This document shows positions 16,917 through 25,695 of a DNA stretch of 64,000 nucleotides, in pieces (within the stretch, counting starts at the first letter, position 1; each line of letters begins with the position of its first letter). The notes beneath the pieces were generated by a model. That model worked only from the letters and a program-made list of their open reading frames with translations. It was not told where the DNA came from and did no database searches. The DNA is from Vicinamibacteraceae bacterium (lineage in GTDB: Bacteria; Planctomycetota; Phycisphaerae; Phycisphaerales; UBA5793): the NCBI GenBank assembly GCA_011525805.1, contig WYBR01000062.1:1-64000 (forward strand), written 5' to 3'. The translations under genes were made by a program, and so were the position numbers.

Positions 16917-17324
16917 TCACTCGGGGATCTGAACGACGTTGCTTGTCACGCATGGCATGCCCGGGCTCCCAACAAGCAGCAGTTGCAGGTATCTGCCGCA
17001 TTCGGGATCACCGGATTGACCGGACACGGAACCACTGCCTTCGGAGCCTGACCTGAGGATTCCAACGACCCGCAACCCCGAGGAACCGAGGCCGAGATAA
17101 GTTCCACCGCAATAAGAGCCGGGGAGTCGGAACGCGCCCAACTCTCTCGAAAAGAAGAGCGCCATCGGACGACTCGGCTCCGCCCCGCTCCAGCGGAGTG
17201 TGAGTTGCCCGGGGCAGTCGCCGGACACCTCAAGGGTGAGATCGCCGGCGCTGGCGAGGGGCATCGCAATTGTCAGCGCCATGATCGCCGCCCCTGCGCT
17301 GAGAATGCCTCTCAGACCACGCAT
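16917..17324 (-). CDS. Small exported protein of a Phycisphaerae-type family
   Basis: 135 residues from ATG 17324, preferred over ATG 17327 because AGGAGG then has 5-base spacing. A signal peptide (ILSAGAAIMALTIAMPLASA) leads into a single beta-rich domain with two Cys pairs (GDCPGQLTLRWSGAEPS, then CGGTYLGLG, then CGRYLQLLLVG and CVTSN). This pattern of a CPG start, GG...LGL middle and CG.YLQL...C.TSN end occurs as a tail or stand-alone domain in secreted planctomycete proteins. I do not know its function. It is transcribed toward the frameshifted gene and the two lie between the nif3 end and its duplicated copy. Confidence 0.65.
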   Translation of the reverse strand: MRGLRGILSAGAAIMALTIAMPLASAGDLTLEVSGDCPGQLTLRWSGAEPSRPMALFFSRELGAFRLPGSYCGGTYLGLGSSGLRVVGILRSGSEGSGSVSGQSGDPECGRYLQLLLVGSPGMPCVTSNVVQIPE

Positions 17325-17619
17325 CATCGCCTCCTTCTCTCGGAATCAGCCCGATGCAGCCGAGCGCAGCCATCGCCGCGCCCTGAAATCAGATTGTCAA
17401 CTCCTATAACCAGACTACTACAGTTTCGGGTCGATGTCCAGCGAAAAAAAAAAAAAAGACCAATATCGTGAAAAAGTGGTCCAGGCCGCCGTTTTTGACG
17501 CAGAAACGGCACTCGGAGCGTCCCTTCAGGGGCTTCCGTCGGCCCGAGCGGGCGGCCTGGTGCGGGGGCGTTTCACTTCTTCACCGGCGGTCCCCGCGCC
17601 GATCGTCACCGTCGAGGAG

Positions 17620-17661
17620 ATCATGTCACGCGCGGACCGCACGCTCCTGGAGATCATCTGA
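17620..17661 (+). repeat. Duplicate of the 3' end of the nif3 gene
   Basis: Matches 16183-16224, the last 42 bases of the Nif3 gene including the stop codon, at 38 of 42 positions and in the same orientation. The coded residues IMSRADRT..EII are preserved apart from two. The two copies bracket the pair of minus-strand exported-protein genes. Confidence 0.75.
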
Positions 17662-17674
17662 GGAAGGCATCCCA

Positions 17675-17765
17675 CGACTCGCGGAGCCTCATCGTGAGCG
17701 TGGGGGCGCTGTGCGTTGTCATGGCGCGCCTGGTGCGATTCGCAGAGCCTCATCGTGGGCGTGGC
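17675..17765 (+). repeat. Two imperfect direct repeats, period 60 bases
   Basis: Copies at 17675-17705 and 17735-17765 share GCGGAGCCTCATCGTGAGCG with few changes. The CGCAGAGCCTC half resembles the dispersed 38-bp repeat found elsewhere in the window, so this may be a diverged pair of the same family. Confidence 0.5.
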
Positions 17766-17770
17766 GATTC

Positions 17771-20700
17771 TCACCGGCGCGGCTTGAAGATGTTGTCGAA
17801 AACGTTGTCGATGAGGTTCCCGCCGATGTTCCGGAAGAACTCGTCGGCGACGCGCTGCGCGCCCTTCGGGTCGGGCTTGATCTCCGGCTTGTCGATCGGG
17901 CCGCGCACCACGAGATAGAACGGCACGTTGACGGGGATGTCGGTCAGGAACGCCGGCGCAATCTTCGTCATGTCCGCGAACACGCTCTTCCAGCCGATAA
18001 GCGGAACCGCCGCGAGCAGGTCGAGGCGGCGCTTCACCAGGTCCACCTTCCCGCTCGTGGTGATCTCGAACGCCTGAGACTGCATGATGAACTTGTCGTA
18101 TTCGAGCACGCCCTTGTTGATGCGGCCCGTGATCGGCGGAATCGTCGTCTCGACTCGATCAGGTTCGGACTGGTCGGTCCTGGGTTTCAACTGCCCGAGA
18201 AACTCGCCGAGAATCCCCTTGGTCGGCACGTAGAGTTGCCCGAGATCAAGCGTGAACTGCCCGCCGAGTTTCGACACATCGCCGTCGAGGGGCAGCACGA
18301 GGCGCGGCGCGTTGAACGCGATCGGCCCCGCCTTCTTGCGCACGTCGTAAAGCAGCGGATTGACGTTGCTCAGCAGCGAGGCCGACATCTCGGGCGTAAC
18401 TTCGAGCGAGGCCGCCACCGGGTTGGCAGATTCGATCACGAGCGTGTTGTCGCGCAGGTCGGCCTTGGGCACGTTGAGCGTGCCGTTGGGCGTCACGATC
18501 GAAGCCGTCAGCGATCCGCCGTTGCGGTGCGCTTCCGCGAGGTTCAACTGCATGTCCATCGAGGGTCCGACGGCGGCGACGAGTTTGCCCTCCATCCGGG
18601 CGATGGCGTCCACGATGGCGACGGGAACGCCTCGCATGGACCCGCGGACGGTGTAGCGGCGATCCTCGGCGTTGCTCGTGGCCGATCGGACGAGGGCGTT
18701 GAGGTCGATGCCCCCGGCCGGCGCCGCGGCGCCCGTCTGTGTCGCGGCCTTGAGTTGCGCCGTCAGCCCCTCGGCGAGGCTCGCGCCGCCGATCTTCAGA
18801 GCCGTGTCGGCAAGGGAGAGGTCCGTCGAACCGTGCCGCAGCGCCAGGCGCGGCACGTTCACGTCGGCGTCGATGGACAGCAGCGCGGGGTCGTACGACT
18901 CTCCACTCAGCGCCGCCAGCGGCAGCGAAATGCTGCGGATCGTGGCGCTGAGGTTGGCATCCTCGAGCGCCGCCCACGACGTCGGCGCGGCGGCGCCGCC
19001 CGCCCATCCGCTGAGCAGTTGACCGAGCCGGCCGCGCTCCAGGTTGGCGCTGATCGTGCCCGGCGTGTTGATGATGAGGCGATCCTCCGCGAGGCGCCCG
19101 GCGAGGCGCCCGGAGGCGCGATCGAACTGGGCCGCGACGAGCAGGTCATCGGTGAGTTGCCCCTGGGCGTCGACGACGGAGCCGACTTCAAGCCCGCCGC
19201 GCGCGCCGAGCCACGCGGAGAGCGTTCCGGGGCTGACGCCGAGAGTTCGCTCCAGCGCCGCAACGTCGATCCCCTTCGCCTCGACGCGGCCGCGAGACTT
19301 CTTCCAGTCGCCGCCAATGGTGTAAGAGGCGTCGCCGCTGAGGGACGCTATCGCCGCGACGCCGTCTGTAACAGCCGCGGTGAATGCATAGCGCCCGGCG
19401 CCGTCGAGACCCTGTGGCCAGTCCGATCGGAGAGTGAAGTCGACGGCCGTCAGCGTGGCGCTTTGTGCCGGCGGCGCGCCCCGTCCCGGCGTCGCATCCG
19501 TTGAGCCGCCGTCTTGCCGGGGCATGGCGATGACCGCCCGCGGCGTGGATGCGTCGAGTTTCAGCGGCCAGGCGCCGAAGGCCGCGCCGGGCGCCGACTG
19601 TTCGGGCATGGTCAGCGTGTACGCGACATCCGCCGGCTCGACGAGGACGACGGCCGGATCGGGCCCGAGCAGCGCCGCCACGAGCGCGGGCGTGGCTCGC
19701 TGAGAGCCGCGCAACTCAAAGAGCGTGCGCCCCGCCTGCATCGCGTAGGTCAGTTGCGCCTCGCTCCGTTCGCCGCGCATCGACGCGTTGGCGGACAGGC
19801 CGCCGGCGTAGTGCATCGCGTTGAGCGCGAGGCGAACCGGTCCGCCCAGCACCTCCCCGATCATTGCCTCCCGCCCGGGCGCCCAGGCGGTGATGATCTC
19901 CGGCGGCGCCGTCGTTTCGTCCATTTCGATCGTCACCTGGCGCTTCTCGGCGTCGAAGGCGCTGAGCACTTCCGCCCGGCCGCTCATCGACAGCGGTACG
20001 TCATCCTGCCGCACCGCCGCGCGGACCTGCGCCGCGAGCGACTCCCCCACCGCCGCGGTCCGGAACTCCGCCGCGAGACTCTCCACGTCGTAGCGCTTTG
20101 GTGCTGCAGCGGCCGAGTCCTCCCCGGCGGCGGGCGCGTAGGTTCCGCGCGCGTTCTGGAGGATGAGCGATCCCTCAATCGCCGCCGCTTTCCACGGCTG
20201 CGGCTGCGATCCACCGGGCATCGTCATGCTCAGGGACGTGACTCGAAGCGTCACGCGCCCGCCCTCTTCAAGGCGCACCTGCGGCGCCGACTCGGCGAGC
20301 ATCGACGCCAGCCGGTCGCGCAGCGCGGGGCGAATCGCCGCCGCTGCTTCAATCGGACGGCCGCTCACTGACTCGACTCGACCGTCGGCCAGCCGCAGCG
20401 ACGCGCTCGCCTGCGCTTCGGGCGCACTGAGCGACAGGCCGATGAGCGTGGATCGATCGGCGGAGGCGTCGCTTCCCGCCGTCAGTTCAACCCGCCCGAT
20501 CATGGGGCCGAGCGCGTCGGCGATCCAGCCCTCTGCTCCGGCAAGCGCATCGACAAGCGAAGTCGGCACGTCGCTGATGCGCACCGTCCCGGCGAGTCCG
20601 AGCGTCTCTCCGGACCAGGCGCCGTCGGCCTTGAAAGCACGCACGAGAGCGAGGTCCGCGTCGAAAGGCGCTTCGACCGGCTCGCTCTCTCCGGCGAGCC

Positions 20701-21964
20701 GGGAGATGACCTGCGCCCCCGCGGTCAGGCGAATCTCCCGCGTCGGATCATCACTCGTGATGCGCACGGCGAGATCGCGGACCGTTGCGGCGGCGAGATC
20801 CTCGCGCCCCGTCTCGATCGCCGCGGCGGCGATCGAAAGCGTCGCATCCAGGACTGACTTGGAAAGATCGAACGCGCCGCCGGAGTCTGGCAGTTGCACG
20901 GTCAGGCGCGAAACGTCGAGCACGGCCGTCGCTTCTTCGGTCAGCGACAGGCCGGCGAGTTGCTCGGCGCTGAGCAGCGCTTCGAGCGTCTGCTGACTCG
21001 CCTTGAGCATCGCCCGGCCTCGCGTGAGCGTGAGCCGGCGCTGCGCATCCACCGTCGCGCTCAGTTCGGCGGTGGCCCGCTCCGAGCGCGCATTGACCGT
21101 CGCTTCTCCGCCGTCTGCGCCGCCGCTCGCGCGCATCGTGAGGTCAATCGACTCGCCCAGAAGCGCCGTGAGGCGCCCCTGCTGCCCGGCGAGGCGATCG
21201 ATGATCGGCGCCGGCAGGCGCTCACCTGCGATCGCGGCGGTGAACGTCGCGCGATCGGGCTGAAGCGAGCCGTCGGCCGCGGCGAAGTCGCTGATCGACG
21301 CGTCGATCTCGAATGAGCCGATCGAGTCGCCGATCTCCGTCGCGCCGGCGAGCGTGAGCGTCACGGGCGATCGCCCGTCGACGGCGAGCGAGCCTTTCAC
21401 ATCGCGCACCGCCATCGGCGGCTGGCTGGAGCCCGGCACCGGTACATACTTGACGGTGAGCGCGTCGAGATTCAGCGAGGCCTTGACGCCCTCGGGAATG
21501 ACGACGCCGCTGAGGTCGCCGCTCCCGCCCGTCGTCCGCGGCGGCGGCGCGCCGCCCGGCGATGGCTCAGGCCTCGGCCGGCCCGTCGAAGGCGATTCGT
21601 ACACCGTGACCGTGCCGGCGACGCTCACCGAGCCGAAGTCGCGCGAGCCCCGCGCCCACGACCAGAGCGAACCCTTGAACGCGGCCGAAACGTCAGCGAC
21701 TTCGCGTTCCTGCGCGTCGAGGATGCGCACGCCGCCGACGGCCTGGTCGCCGCTCCAGGCGAGATCGAGCGAGTCGATGGAGAAGCGCATCGAATCGGTG
21801 GAGAGTTTCGAGGCAATGAACGCCCGCCCCGGCGCGGTCCCCAGCAGCCACGGCAACTGCCACGCCGCGGCGAGCAGCAGCACAACCACCACCGCAAAGC
21901 CGATCGCCAGCCGCCGCTTCCACCGCCGCGGCCGCCGATTCTCCAATTCCACACTCCTGGTCAT
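17771..21964 (-). CDS. Large AsmA-like / TamB-like envelope protein
   Basis: 1397 residues from ATG 21964, chosen because GGAG lies 6 bases upstream and the longer frame adds no sensible sequence. One N-terminal membrane helix (AIGFAVVVVLLLAAAW, about residues 21-36) is followed by over 1300 residues of short beta strands rich in Ala, Thr and Asp, with repeated phrases such as ATVDAQRRLTLTRG. This is the look of AsmA/TamB/YhdP proteins, which form beta-grooves that carry lipids across the periplasm. The C-terminal part (GRINKGVLEYDKFIMQSQAF, then GKVDLVKRRLDLLAAVPL) matches the conserved end of AsmA-like proteins. It stands alone, with no tamA or porin gene nearby. Confidence 0.75.
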   Translation of the reverse strand: MTRSVELENRRPRRWKRRLAIGFAVVVVLLLAAAWQLPWLLGTAPGRAFIASKLSTDSMRFSIDSLDLAWSGDQAVGGVRILDAQEREVADVSAAFKGSLWSWARGSRDFGSVSVAGTVTVYESPSTGRPRPEPSPGGAPPPRTTGGSGDLSGVVIPEGVKASLNLDALTVKYVPVPGSSQPPMAVRDVKGSLAVDGRSPVTLTLAGATEIGDSIGSFEIDASISDFAAADGSLQPDRATFTAAIAGERLPAPIIDRLAGQQGRLTALLGESIDLTMRASGGADGGEATVNARSERATAELSATVDAQRRLTLTRGRAMLKASQQTLEALLSAEQLAGLSLTEEATAVLDVSRLTVQLPDSGGAFDLSKSVLDATLSIAAAAIETGREDLAAATVRDLAVRITSDDPTREIRLTAGAQVISRLAGESEPVEAPFDADLALVRAFKADGAWSGETLGLAGTVRISDVPTSLVDALAGAEGWIADALGPMIGRVELTAGSDASADRSTLIGLSLSAPEAQASASLRLADGRVESVSGRPIEAAAAIRPALRDRLASMLAESAPQVRLEEGGRVTLRVTSLSMTMPGGSQPQPWKAAAIEGSLILQNARGTYAPAAGEDSAAAAPKRYDVESLAAEFRTAAVGESLAAQVRAAVRQDDVPLSMSGRAEVLSAFDAEKRQVTIEMDETTAPPEIITAWAPGREAMIGEVLGGPVRLALNAMHYAGGLSANASMRGERSEAQLTYAMQAGRTLFELRGSQRATPALVAALLGPDPAVVLVEPADVAYTLTMPEQSAPGAAFGAWPLKLDASTPRAVIAMPRQDGGSTDATPGRGAPPAQSATLTAVDFTLRSDWPQGLDGAGRYAFTAAVTDGVAAIASLSGDASYTIGGDWKKSRGRVEAKGIDVAALERTLGVSPGTLSAWLGARGGLEVGSVVDAQGQLTDDLLVAAQFDRASGRLAGRLAEDRLIINTPGTISANLERGRLGQLLSGWAGGAAAPTSWAALEDANLSATIRSISLPLAALSGESYDPALLSIDADVNVPRLALRHGSTDLSLADTALKIGGASLAEGLTAQLKAATQTGAAAPAGGIDLNALVRSATSNAEDRRYTVRGSMRGVPVAIVDAIARMEGKLVAAVGPSMDMQLNLAEAHRNGGSLTASIVTPNGTLNVPKADLRDNTLVIESANPVAASLEVTPEMSASLLSNVNPLLYDVRKKAGPIAFNAPRLVLPLDGDVSKLGGQFTLDLGQLYVPTKGILGEFLGQLKPRTDQSEPDRVETTIPPITGRINKGVLEYDKFIMQSQAFEITTSGKVDLVKRRLDLLAAVPLIGWKSVFADMTKIAPAFLTDIPVNVPFYLVVRGPIDKPEIKPDPKGAQRVADEFFRNIGGNLIDNVFDNIFKPRR

Positions 21965-22101
21965 GTGAAACTCCACCCCCGGGTGATCCAACCAGAGAAT
22001 CGTAGGGCGGTGCACGAAAGTTCAGCCGAGTCGCGAATGGGATGTGCGCTCCAGCCCTGGGTCATGCCGCGGCGGGGCGCAGCACGACGCCCGCTCATGC
22101 C

Positions 22102-22166
22102 CCGAAGGGCTTCGGAGCGTAGCCACGGGTGGAGCCGCGTCGCTCTGGACGCGGCGGAACCCGTGG
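22102..22166. repeat. Palindromic intergenic element (REP-like)
   Basis: Two adjacent inverted repeats: CCGAAGGGCTTCGG at 22102-22115, and a 44-base element at 22123-22166. The larger has outer arms CCACGGGT/ACCCGTGG and inner arms GCCGCGTC/GACGCGGC separated by a 3 by 3 internal loop. It is 60 bases from the remains of a REP-associated transposase, the type of enzyme that moves such palindromes. Confidence 0.65.
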
Positions 22167-22227
22167 GAGTTGAGGGAGAGAGGGAAGCAGCCCCGAGCGG
22201 GCGAAGGAGACAGCCGAGCCGCGCACA

Positions 22228-22510
22228 TTAATCGAATACGTACCGCCCGTCGTACTCAATCTCGTGCTCGCGAAGAAACCGAATCAATCCGCTCTTGAAA
22301 TCCTTGCGCGCATGATGCTGCGGCTGATTGATGATGTACCCCCCTGACCCCCTCCTCCTGCGACTTGCTCACCGAGAACACTGAGTAATCCTCGTGCCAG
22401 GCGAAGGGCGCCAGGGCAGCGAAGGTCTAGTGAATCCAGAGCGATGACTTGGATTTCACGGTGCGCATCAGGTTTGACGCCGACTCGTCGGGTCTCCAGC
22501 GGATGAGGGG
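22228..22510 (-). pseudogene. Degenerate REP-associated tyrosine (Y1, IS200-like) transposase, C-terminal half
   Basis: Three pieces in different frames rebuild the conserved C-terminal half of a RAYT-type Y1 transposase. They are ASNLMRTVKSKSSLWIH, then FAWHEDYSVFSVSKSQ after an in-frame TAG where the family has Glu, then INQPQHHARKDFKSG and FLREHEIEYDGRYVFD after a frameshift in a G-run near 22340. The family wording (KSNSSKWIHE, FAWQ.GY..FSVS.SQ, N Q..HH, F..EY..FL..H.I.YD.RY) is unmistakable. The N-terminal half with the HUH metal site is missing. It is dead, with at least two lesions and a truncation. A REP-like palindrome lies 60 bases downstream. Confidence 0.8.
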
Positions 22511-22626
22511 TGAAAGAGGAGCACCAGCACCAAGCTGCCCGTGGCGACGGGAAGCATCACGAAGATCGAGAAGCGCTGCTTGAAGAATCGAAGTTGCTGG
22601 TATCGACTCCGAGTCATTTCCTTCAT
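22468..22626 (-). CDS. Possible 52-residue single-pass membrane peptide
   Basis: A short frame begins 14 bases after the guaB stop (ATG 22626, or ATG 22617). It has a basic N-terminus (RSRYQQLRFFKQR) and one hydrophobic helix (FSIFVMLPVATGSLVLVLLF), a reasonable design for a small membrane protein. There is no strong ribosome site, and its 3' part overlaps the transposase remnant. It may be the start of a gene truncated by that element, or chance. Low certainty. Confidence 0.25.
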   Translation of the reverse strand: MKEMTRSRYQQLRFFKQRFSIFVMLPVATGSLVLVLLFHPSSAGDPTSRRQT

Positions 22627-22640
22627 CCATCCCGTCACGC

Positions 22641-24125
22641 TCACCCGTCGATCATGTACGTGTCGATGGTGTAGTTCGGCGCTTCGCGGGTGATGGTGAT
22701 GTCATGGGGGTGGGACTCGACGAGGCTGGCGCTGCTCACCTTCGTGAATCGCGCCCGGGTGCGGAGATCTTCGATGCTCCGGCAGCCGCAGTAGCCCATC
22801 GCGGCGCGGACGCCGCCGACCATCTGGTAGGCGAAGTCGGCGAGTTTGCCGCGGAAGGGAACCAGCCCCTCGACTCCCTCGGGAACGAACTTGCTCGCGG
22901 GGCCTTCGACTTTCTGGCCGTAGCGGTCGGCCGAGCCTTGCGCCATCGCTCCCGCCGAGCCCATTCCGCGGTAGGACTTGTACCGCCGGCCGCGGTGGAT
23001 GACGATCTCGCCGGGCGATTCTTCGAGGCCTCCGAAGAGCGAGCCCATCATGACGCTCGACGCCCCGGCGGCGATCGCCTTGGCGATGTCGCCGGACGAC
23101 CGGATGCCGCCGTCGCTGATGACCGGGATGCCGGCGCTGTCCGCCGCTTCGCACGCGTTGAAGATGGCGCTGATCTGCGGCACGCCGACGCCGGTGACGA
23201 CGCGCGTCGTGCAGATCGAGCCGGGTCCGATGCCGACCTTGACCGCATCGACGCCGGCGTCAATAAGATCGCGCGCCGCCTCGGCGGTGGCGATGTTGCC
23301 GGCGATGATCTCGATGTCGAAGCGCTTGCGCACCTCGCGAACGGTGTTGAGGACGTTGCCGCTGTGTCCGTGGGCCGTGTCAACGACGATCACGTCCACC
23401 TCGGCGCCGAGCAGCGCCTCGATGCGGTCGTACTGATGCACGCCCACGGCCGCGCCGACGCGCAGGCGGCCCCGGCCGTCGCGGCACGCCAGCGGATGCT
23501 GCTCGAGGTTGTCGATGTCGCGCATCGTGATCATCCCCGTCAGGCAGCCCGCCTCGTCGACGAGGAGCAGTTTCTCCACCTTGCGCCGGCTGAGAATGTC
23601 CTTGGCCAGTTCGAGCGTCGTGTGGCTCGGGCCGGTCACGAGGTGTTCGCTCGTCATCACATCGCGGACAAGTTGATCGCGCGACTCGAGGAACTTGATG
23701 TCGCGGCGGGTGAGGATGCCGACGACCTTGCCGTGCCCGCCGCCGTCCACTGTCACCGGGAAGCCCGAGACGTGGAACTTCTCCATGAGATCGAGCGCGA
23801 CGGAGACGGGTTGGTCGGGGCTGAGCGTGACGGGGTCGGTGATGACGCCGTTTTCAGATCGTTTGACCTGCACGACCTCGCGGGCCTGGTCCTCGATGCT
23901 GAGGTTCTTGTGGATGATGCCGATGCCCCCCTCCTGCGCCAGGGCGATGGCGAGGGCGGACTCCGTCACCGTGTCCATCGGGGCGCTGACGAGGGGGATG
24001 TTGATGCGAATGTTGCGGGTCAGGCGCGTGGAGGTGTCCACGGCCGAGGGCAGGACATCCGACCGGGCGGGGATGAGCAGGACATCGTCAAACGTGATGC
24101 CGTCGCTGGTGATCTTCTGTGCCAT
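22641..24125 (-). CDS. guaB: Inosine-5'-monophosphate dehydrogenase
   Basis: 494 residues, normal length. It oxidises IMP to XMP with NAD+, the first committed step to GMP. The barrel starts with [13 protein letters not shown] (9-21). Two CBS domains (about 95-205) are present and carry regulation by adenine/guanine nucleotides. The catalytic Cys is C305 in GPGSICTTR, and GMGSAGAM and the flap follow. I start at ATG 24125 because the family begins MxxKITxxGxTFDD and a strong promoter ends 4 bases before it. The frame runs further upstream only as a shadow of the uvrC promoter region. The gene is divergent from uvrC. Confidence 0.96.
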   Translation of the reverse strand: MAQKITSDGITFDDVLLIPARSDVLPSAVDTSTRLTRNIRINIPLVSAPMDTVTESALAIALAQEGGIGIIHKNLSIEDQAREVVQVKRSENGVITDPVTLSPDQPVSVALDLMEKFHVSGFPVTVDGGGHGKVVGILTRRDIKFLESRDQLVRDVMTSEHLVTGPSHTTLELAKDILSRRKVEKLLLVDEAGCLTGMITMRDIDNLEQHPLACRDGRGRLRVGAAVGVHQYDRIEALLGAEVDVIVVDTAHGHSGNVLNTVREVRKRFDIEIIAGNIATAEAARDLIDAGVDAVKVGIGPGSICTTRVVTGVGVPQISAIFNACEAADSAGIPVISDGGIRSSGDIAKAIAAGASSVMMGSLFGGLEESPGEIVIHRGRRYKSYRGMGSAGAMAQGSADRYGQKVEGPASKFVPEGVEGLVPFRGKLADFAYQMVGGVRAAMGYCGCRSIEDLRTRARFTKVSSASLVESHPHDITITREAPNYTIDTYMIDG

Positions 24126-24129
24126 GCTG

Positions 24130-24158
24130 AAAATACGCCCGTCGGGGCGGGGAGTCAA
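24130..24158 (-). promoter_or_regulatory. Sigma-70 promoter of guaB
   Basis: TTGACT (-35) and TATTTT (-10) on the minus strand are separated by 17 bases. The -10 ends only 4 bases before the ATG, so the transcript would begin at or next to the start codon. No ribosome site is present between them. Confidence 0.6.
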
Positions 24159-24279
24159 CGGCGCGCCGCACCCGCACACGAACTGTTCAAGGCCGTCGAA
24201 CCGATCGGCTTCCACCGACGGCCATGGGCTCGCCACGTCTCGGTTCCACTTTGCGGGCGTCGCGTACCATTGATCTCGC

Positions 24280-25620
24280 ATGTCCGAAGCGACCTCCCGC
24301 ATTCCTGATCTGCTGCGCAAGGCCCGCGCCCTGCCGGCCGTGCCCGGCGTCTACCTCATGAAGGACGACAAGGGTCGGGTTCTGTACGTCGGCAAGGCCA
24401 GCCGCCTCTGCGACCGCGTCAGTTCCTACTTCATCCCTTCGACCGACCTCGGGCCGCGCAAGCAGCCGATGCTCGATCTCGTGGCCGACTTTGACACGAT
24501 CGAATGCGAAGGCGAATGGGAAGCGCTTCTCGCCGAGAACCGGCTCATCAAGGACCTGCACCCTCGCTTCAACGCCTTCCTCACGGACGACAAGACCTTT
24601 CCCTACCTCGCCGTCTCGCTGCGCGACGACTTCCCCGGCGTCTTCATCACGCGCAACCCTTCGGACCCGAAACTCAAGGGGGCGAAGTTCTACGGCCCGT
24701 TCACCTCGGGCTATGCGCTTCAGGATGCAGTGAAGATGCTCCAGCAGGTGTTCAAGTACCGCACCTGCTCGCTCGACATCGTCGCCGACGATCCGCGCAA
24801 CAACACGTTCCGCCCCTGCCTGCTCTACACGATCGGTCAGTGCACAGCCCCGTGCGCCAACCGCATCGGCAAGGAGGCGTACCGCGAGGACATCCGCCGA
24901 TTCATGCGGTTTCTCGAATCGAAGCGCTCGGCGATGCTGCGCGAGTTGCGCGAGGAAATGGAGCAGGCGAGCGTCAATCTCGAGTTTGAGCGCGCGGCCG
25001 TCCTGCGCGACCAGGTCCGCGCCATCGAGAAACTCGACGATCGCGGCCGCATCACCGACGGCTGGCAGCCGGAGGCGGAACTGCTCGTGGGCATCGACCC
25101 GCCGCGCAGCCTCGCCAGCCTGCGGCGGACGCTGAAACTCGACTCCCCCATCCGCTGCATTGAGGGCATCGACATCGCGCACCTCCAGGGGGGCGAGACG
25201 GTCGGGTCGAAGGTCTGCTTCGTCGACGGGCGGCCTTTCAAGGAGGAGTACCGCCGCTACAAGGTCCGCAGCGTCGACAACGACGACTACATGGCGATCC
25301 GCGAAGTCGTCTCGCGCCGCTACCGCGACGCCGGCGAAGGGCACGAACTCTACCCCGACGTGATCCTCATCGACGGCGGCCTGGGGCAGTTGCACGCCGC
25401 GCTTGAGGCCTTCGACACGCTCGACGTCAAGCCGCCGATGGTCATCTCGCTCGCCAAGAAGGAGGAGGTGCTCTACGTGCAGCGGCAGAGCGAGCCGATC
25501 CGCCTCGGGCGGGAGAACCTCGGCCTGCGCCTGTGCCAGGCGATCCGCGACGAGGCGCACCGCTTCGCGCAGCACTACCACCACGTCCTGCGGCGCAAGA
25601 AGACGCTGGGTGAGAAGTGA
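24280..25620 (+). CDS. uvrC: UvrC excinuclease subunit lacking the C-terminal helix-hairpin-helix domain
   Basis: 446 residues, against about 600 in typical UvrC. It makes the two cuts around DNA damage bound by UvrA/UvrB. The GIY-YIG nuclease is at residues about 20-100 (GVYLMKDD, LYVGKA). Four Cys at 163, 180, 188 and 192 match the Fe-S ligands of Escherichia coli UvrC. The UVR motif that binds UvrB is near 205-250. The RNase-H-like nuclease has D298 (GIDIAH), D365 (LIDGGLGQ) and H427 (RDEAHRFA). The protein ends about 20 residues after H427, exactly where the HhH2 pair would begin, and the downstream DNA does not encode it in another frame that I can see. So this is a natural short form rather than a broken gene. 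Confidence 0.92.
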   Translation: MSEATSRIPDLLRKARALPAVPGVYLMKDDKGRVLYVGKASRLCDRVSSYFIPSTDLGPRKQPMLDLVADFDTIECEGEWEALLAENRLIKDLHPRFNAFLTDDKTFPYLAVSLRDDFPGVFITRNPSDPKLKGAKFYGPFTSGYALQDAVKMLQQVFKYRTCSLDIVADDPRNNTFRPCLLYTIGQCTAPCANRIGKEAYREDIRRFMRFLESKRSAMLRELREEMEQASVNLEFERAAVLRDQVRAIEKLDDRGRITDGWQPEAELLVGIDPPRSLASLRRTLKLDSPIRCIEGIDIAHLQGGETVGSKVCFVDGRPFKEEYRRYKVRSVDNDDYMAIREVVSRRYRDAGEGHELYPDVILIDGGLGQLHAALEAFDTLDVKPPMVISLAKKEEVLYVQRQSEPIRLGRENLGLRLCQAIRDEAHRFAQHYHHVLRRKKTLGEK

Positions 25621-25640
25621 CCGCCATCGATCAATGCTGC

Positions 25641-25680
25641 GATGTTTAGGCGCGACCCGAAGGCTCTGCGCAGGGGAGCG
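25641..25680 (-). repeat. Dispersed intergenic repeat, copy B
   Basis: Inverted relative to the other copies. It lies between the uvrC stop and the end of a convergent membrane-protein gene. It differs from copy A (2900-2938) at 3 of 38 positions. Confidence 0.7.
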
Positions 25681-25695
25681 ATTTCGCCGAGCGCC

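Larger units (their letters stand above)
17328..17770. other. Non-coding stretch with poly-A, duplicated nif3 end and imperfect repeats
   Basis: 443 bases holding a 13-base A-run near 17446-17458, a 42-base copy of the nif3 3' end at 17620-17661, and two imperfect copies of a roughly 31-base sequence exactly 60 bases apart. A plus-strand frame (17434-17661) ends in the nif3-like residues MSRADRTLLEII, but upstream of them it does not resemble Nif3 and looks degenerate. Confidence 0.6.
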
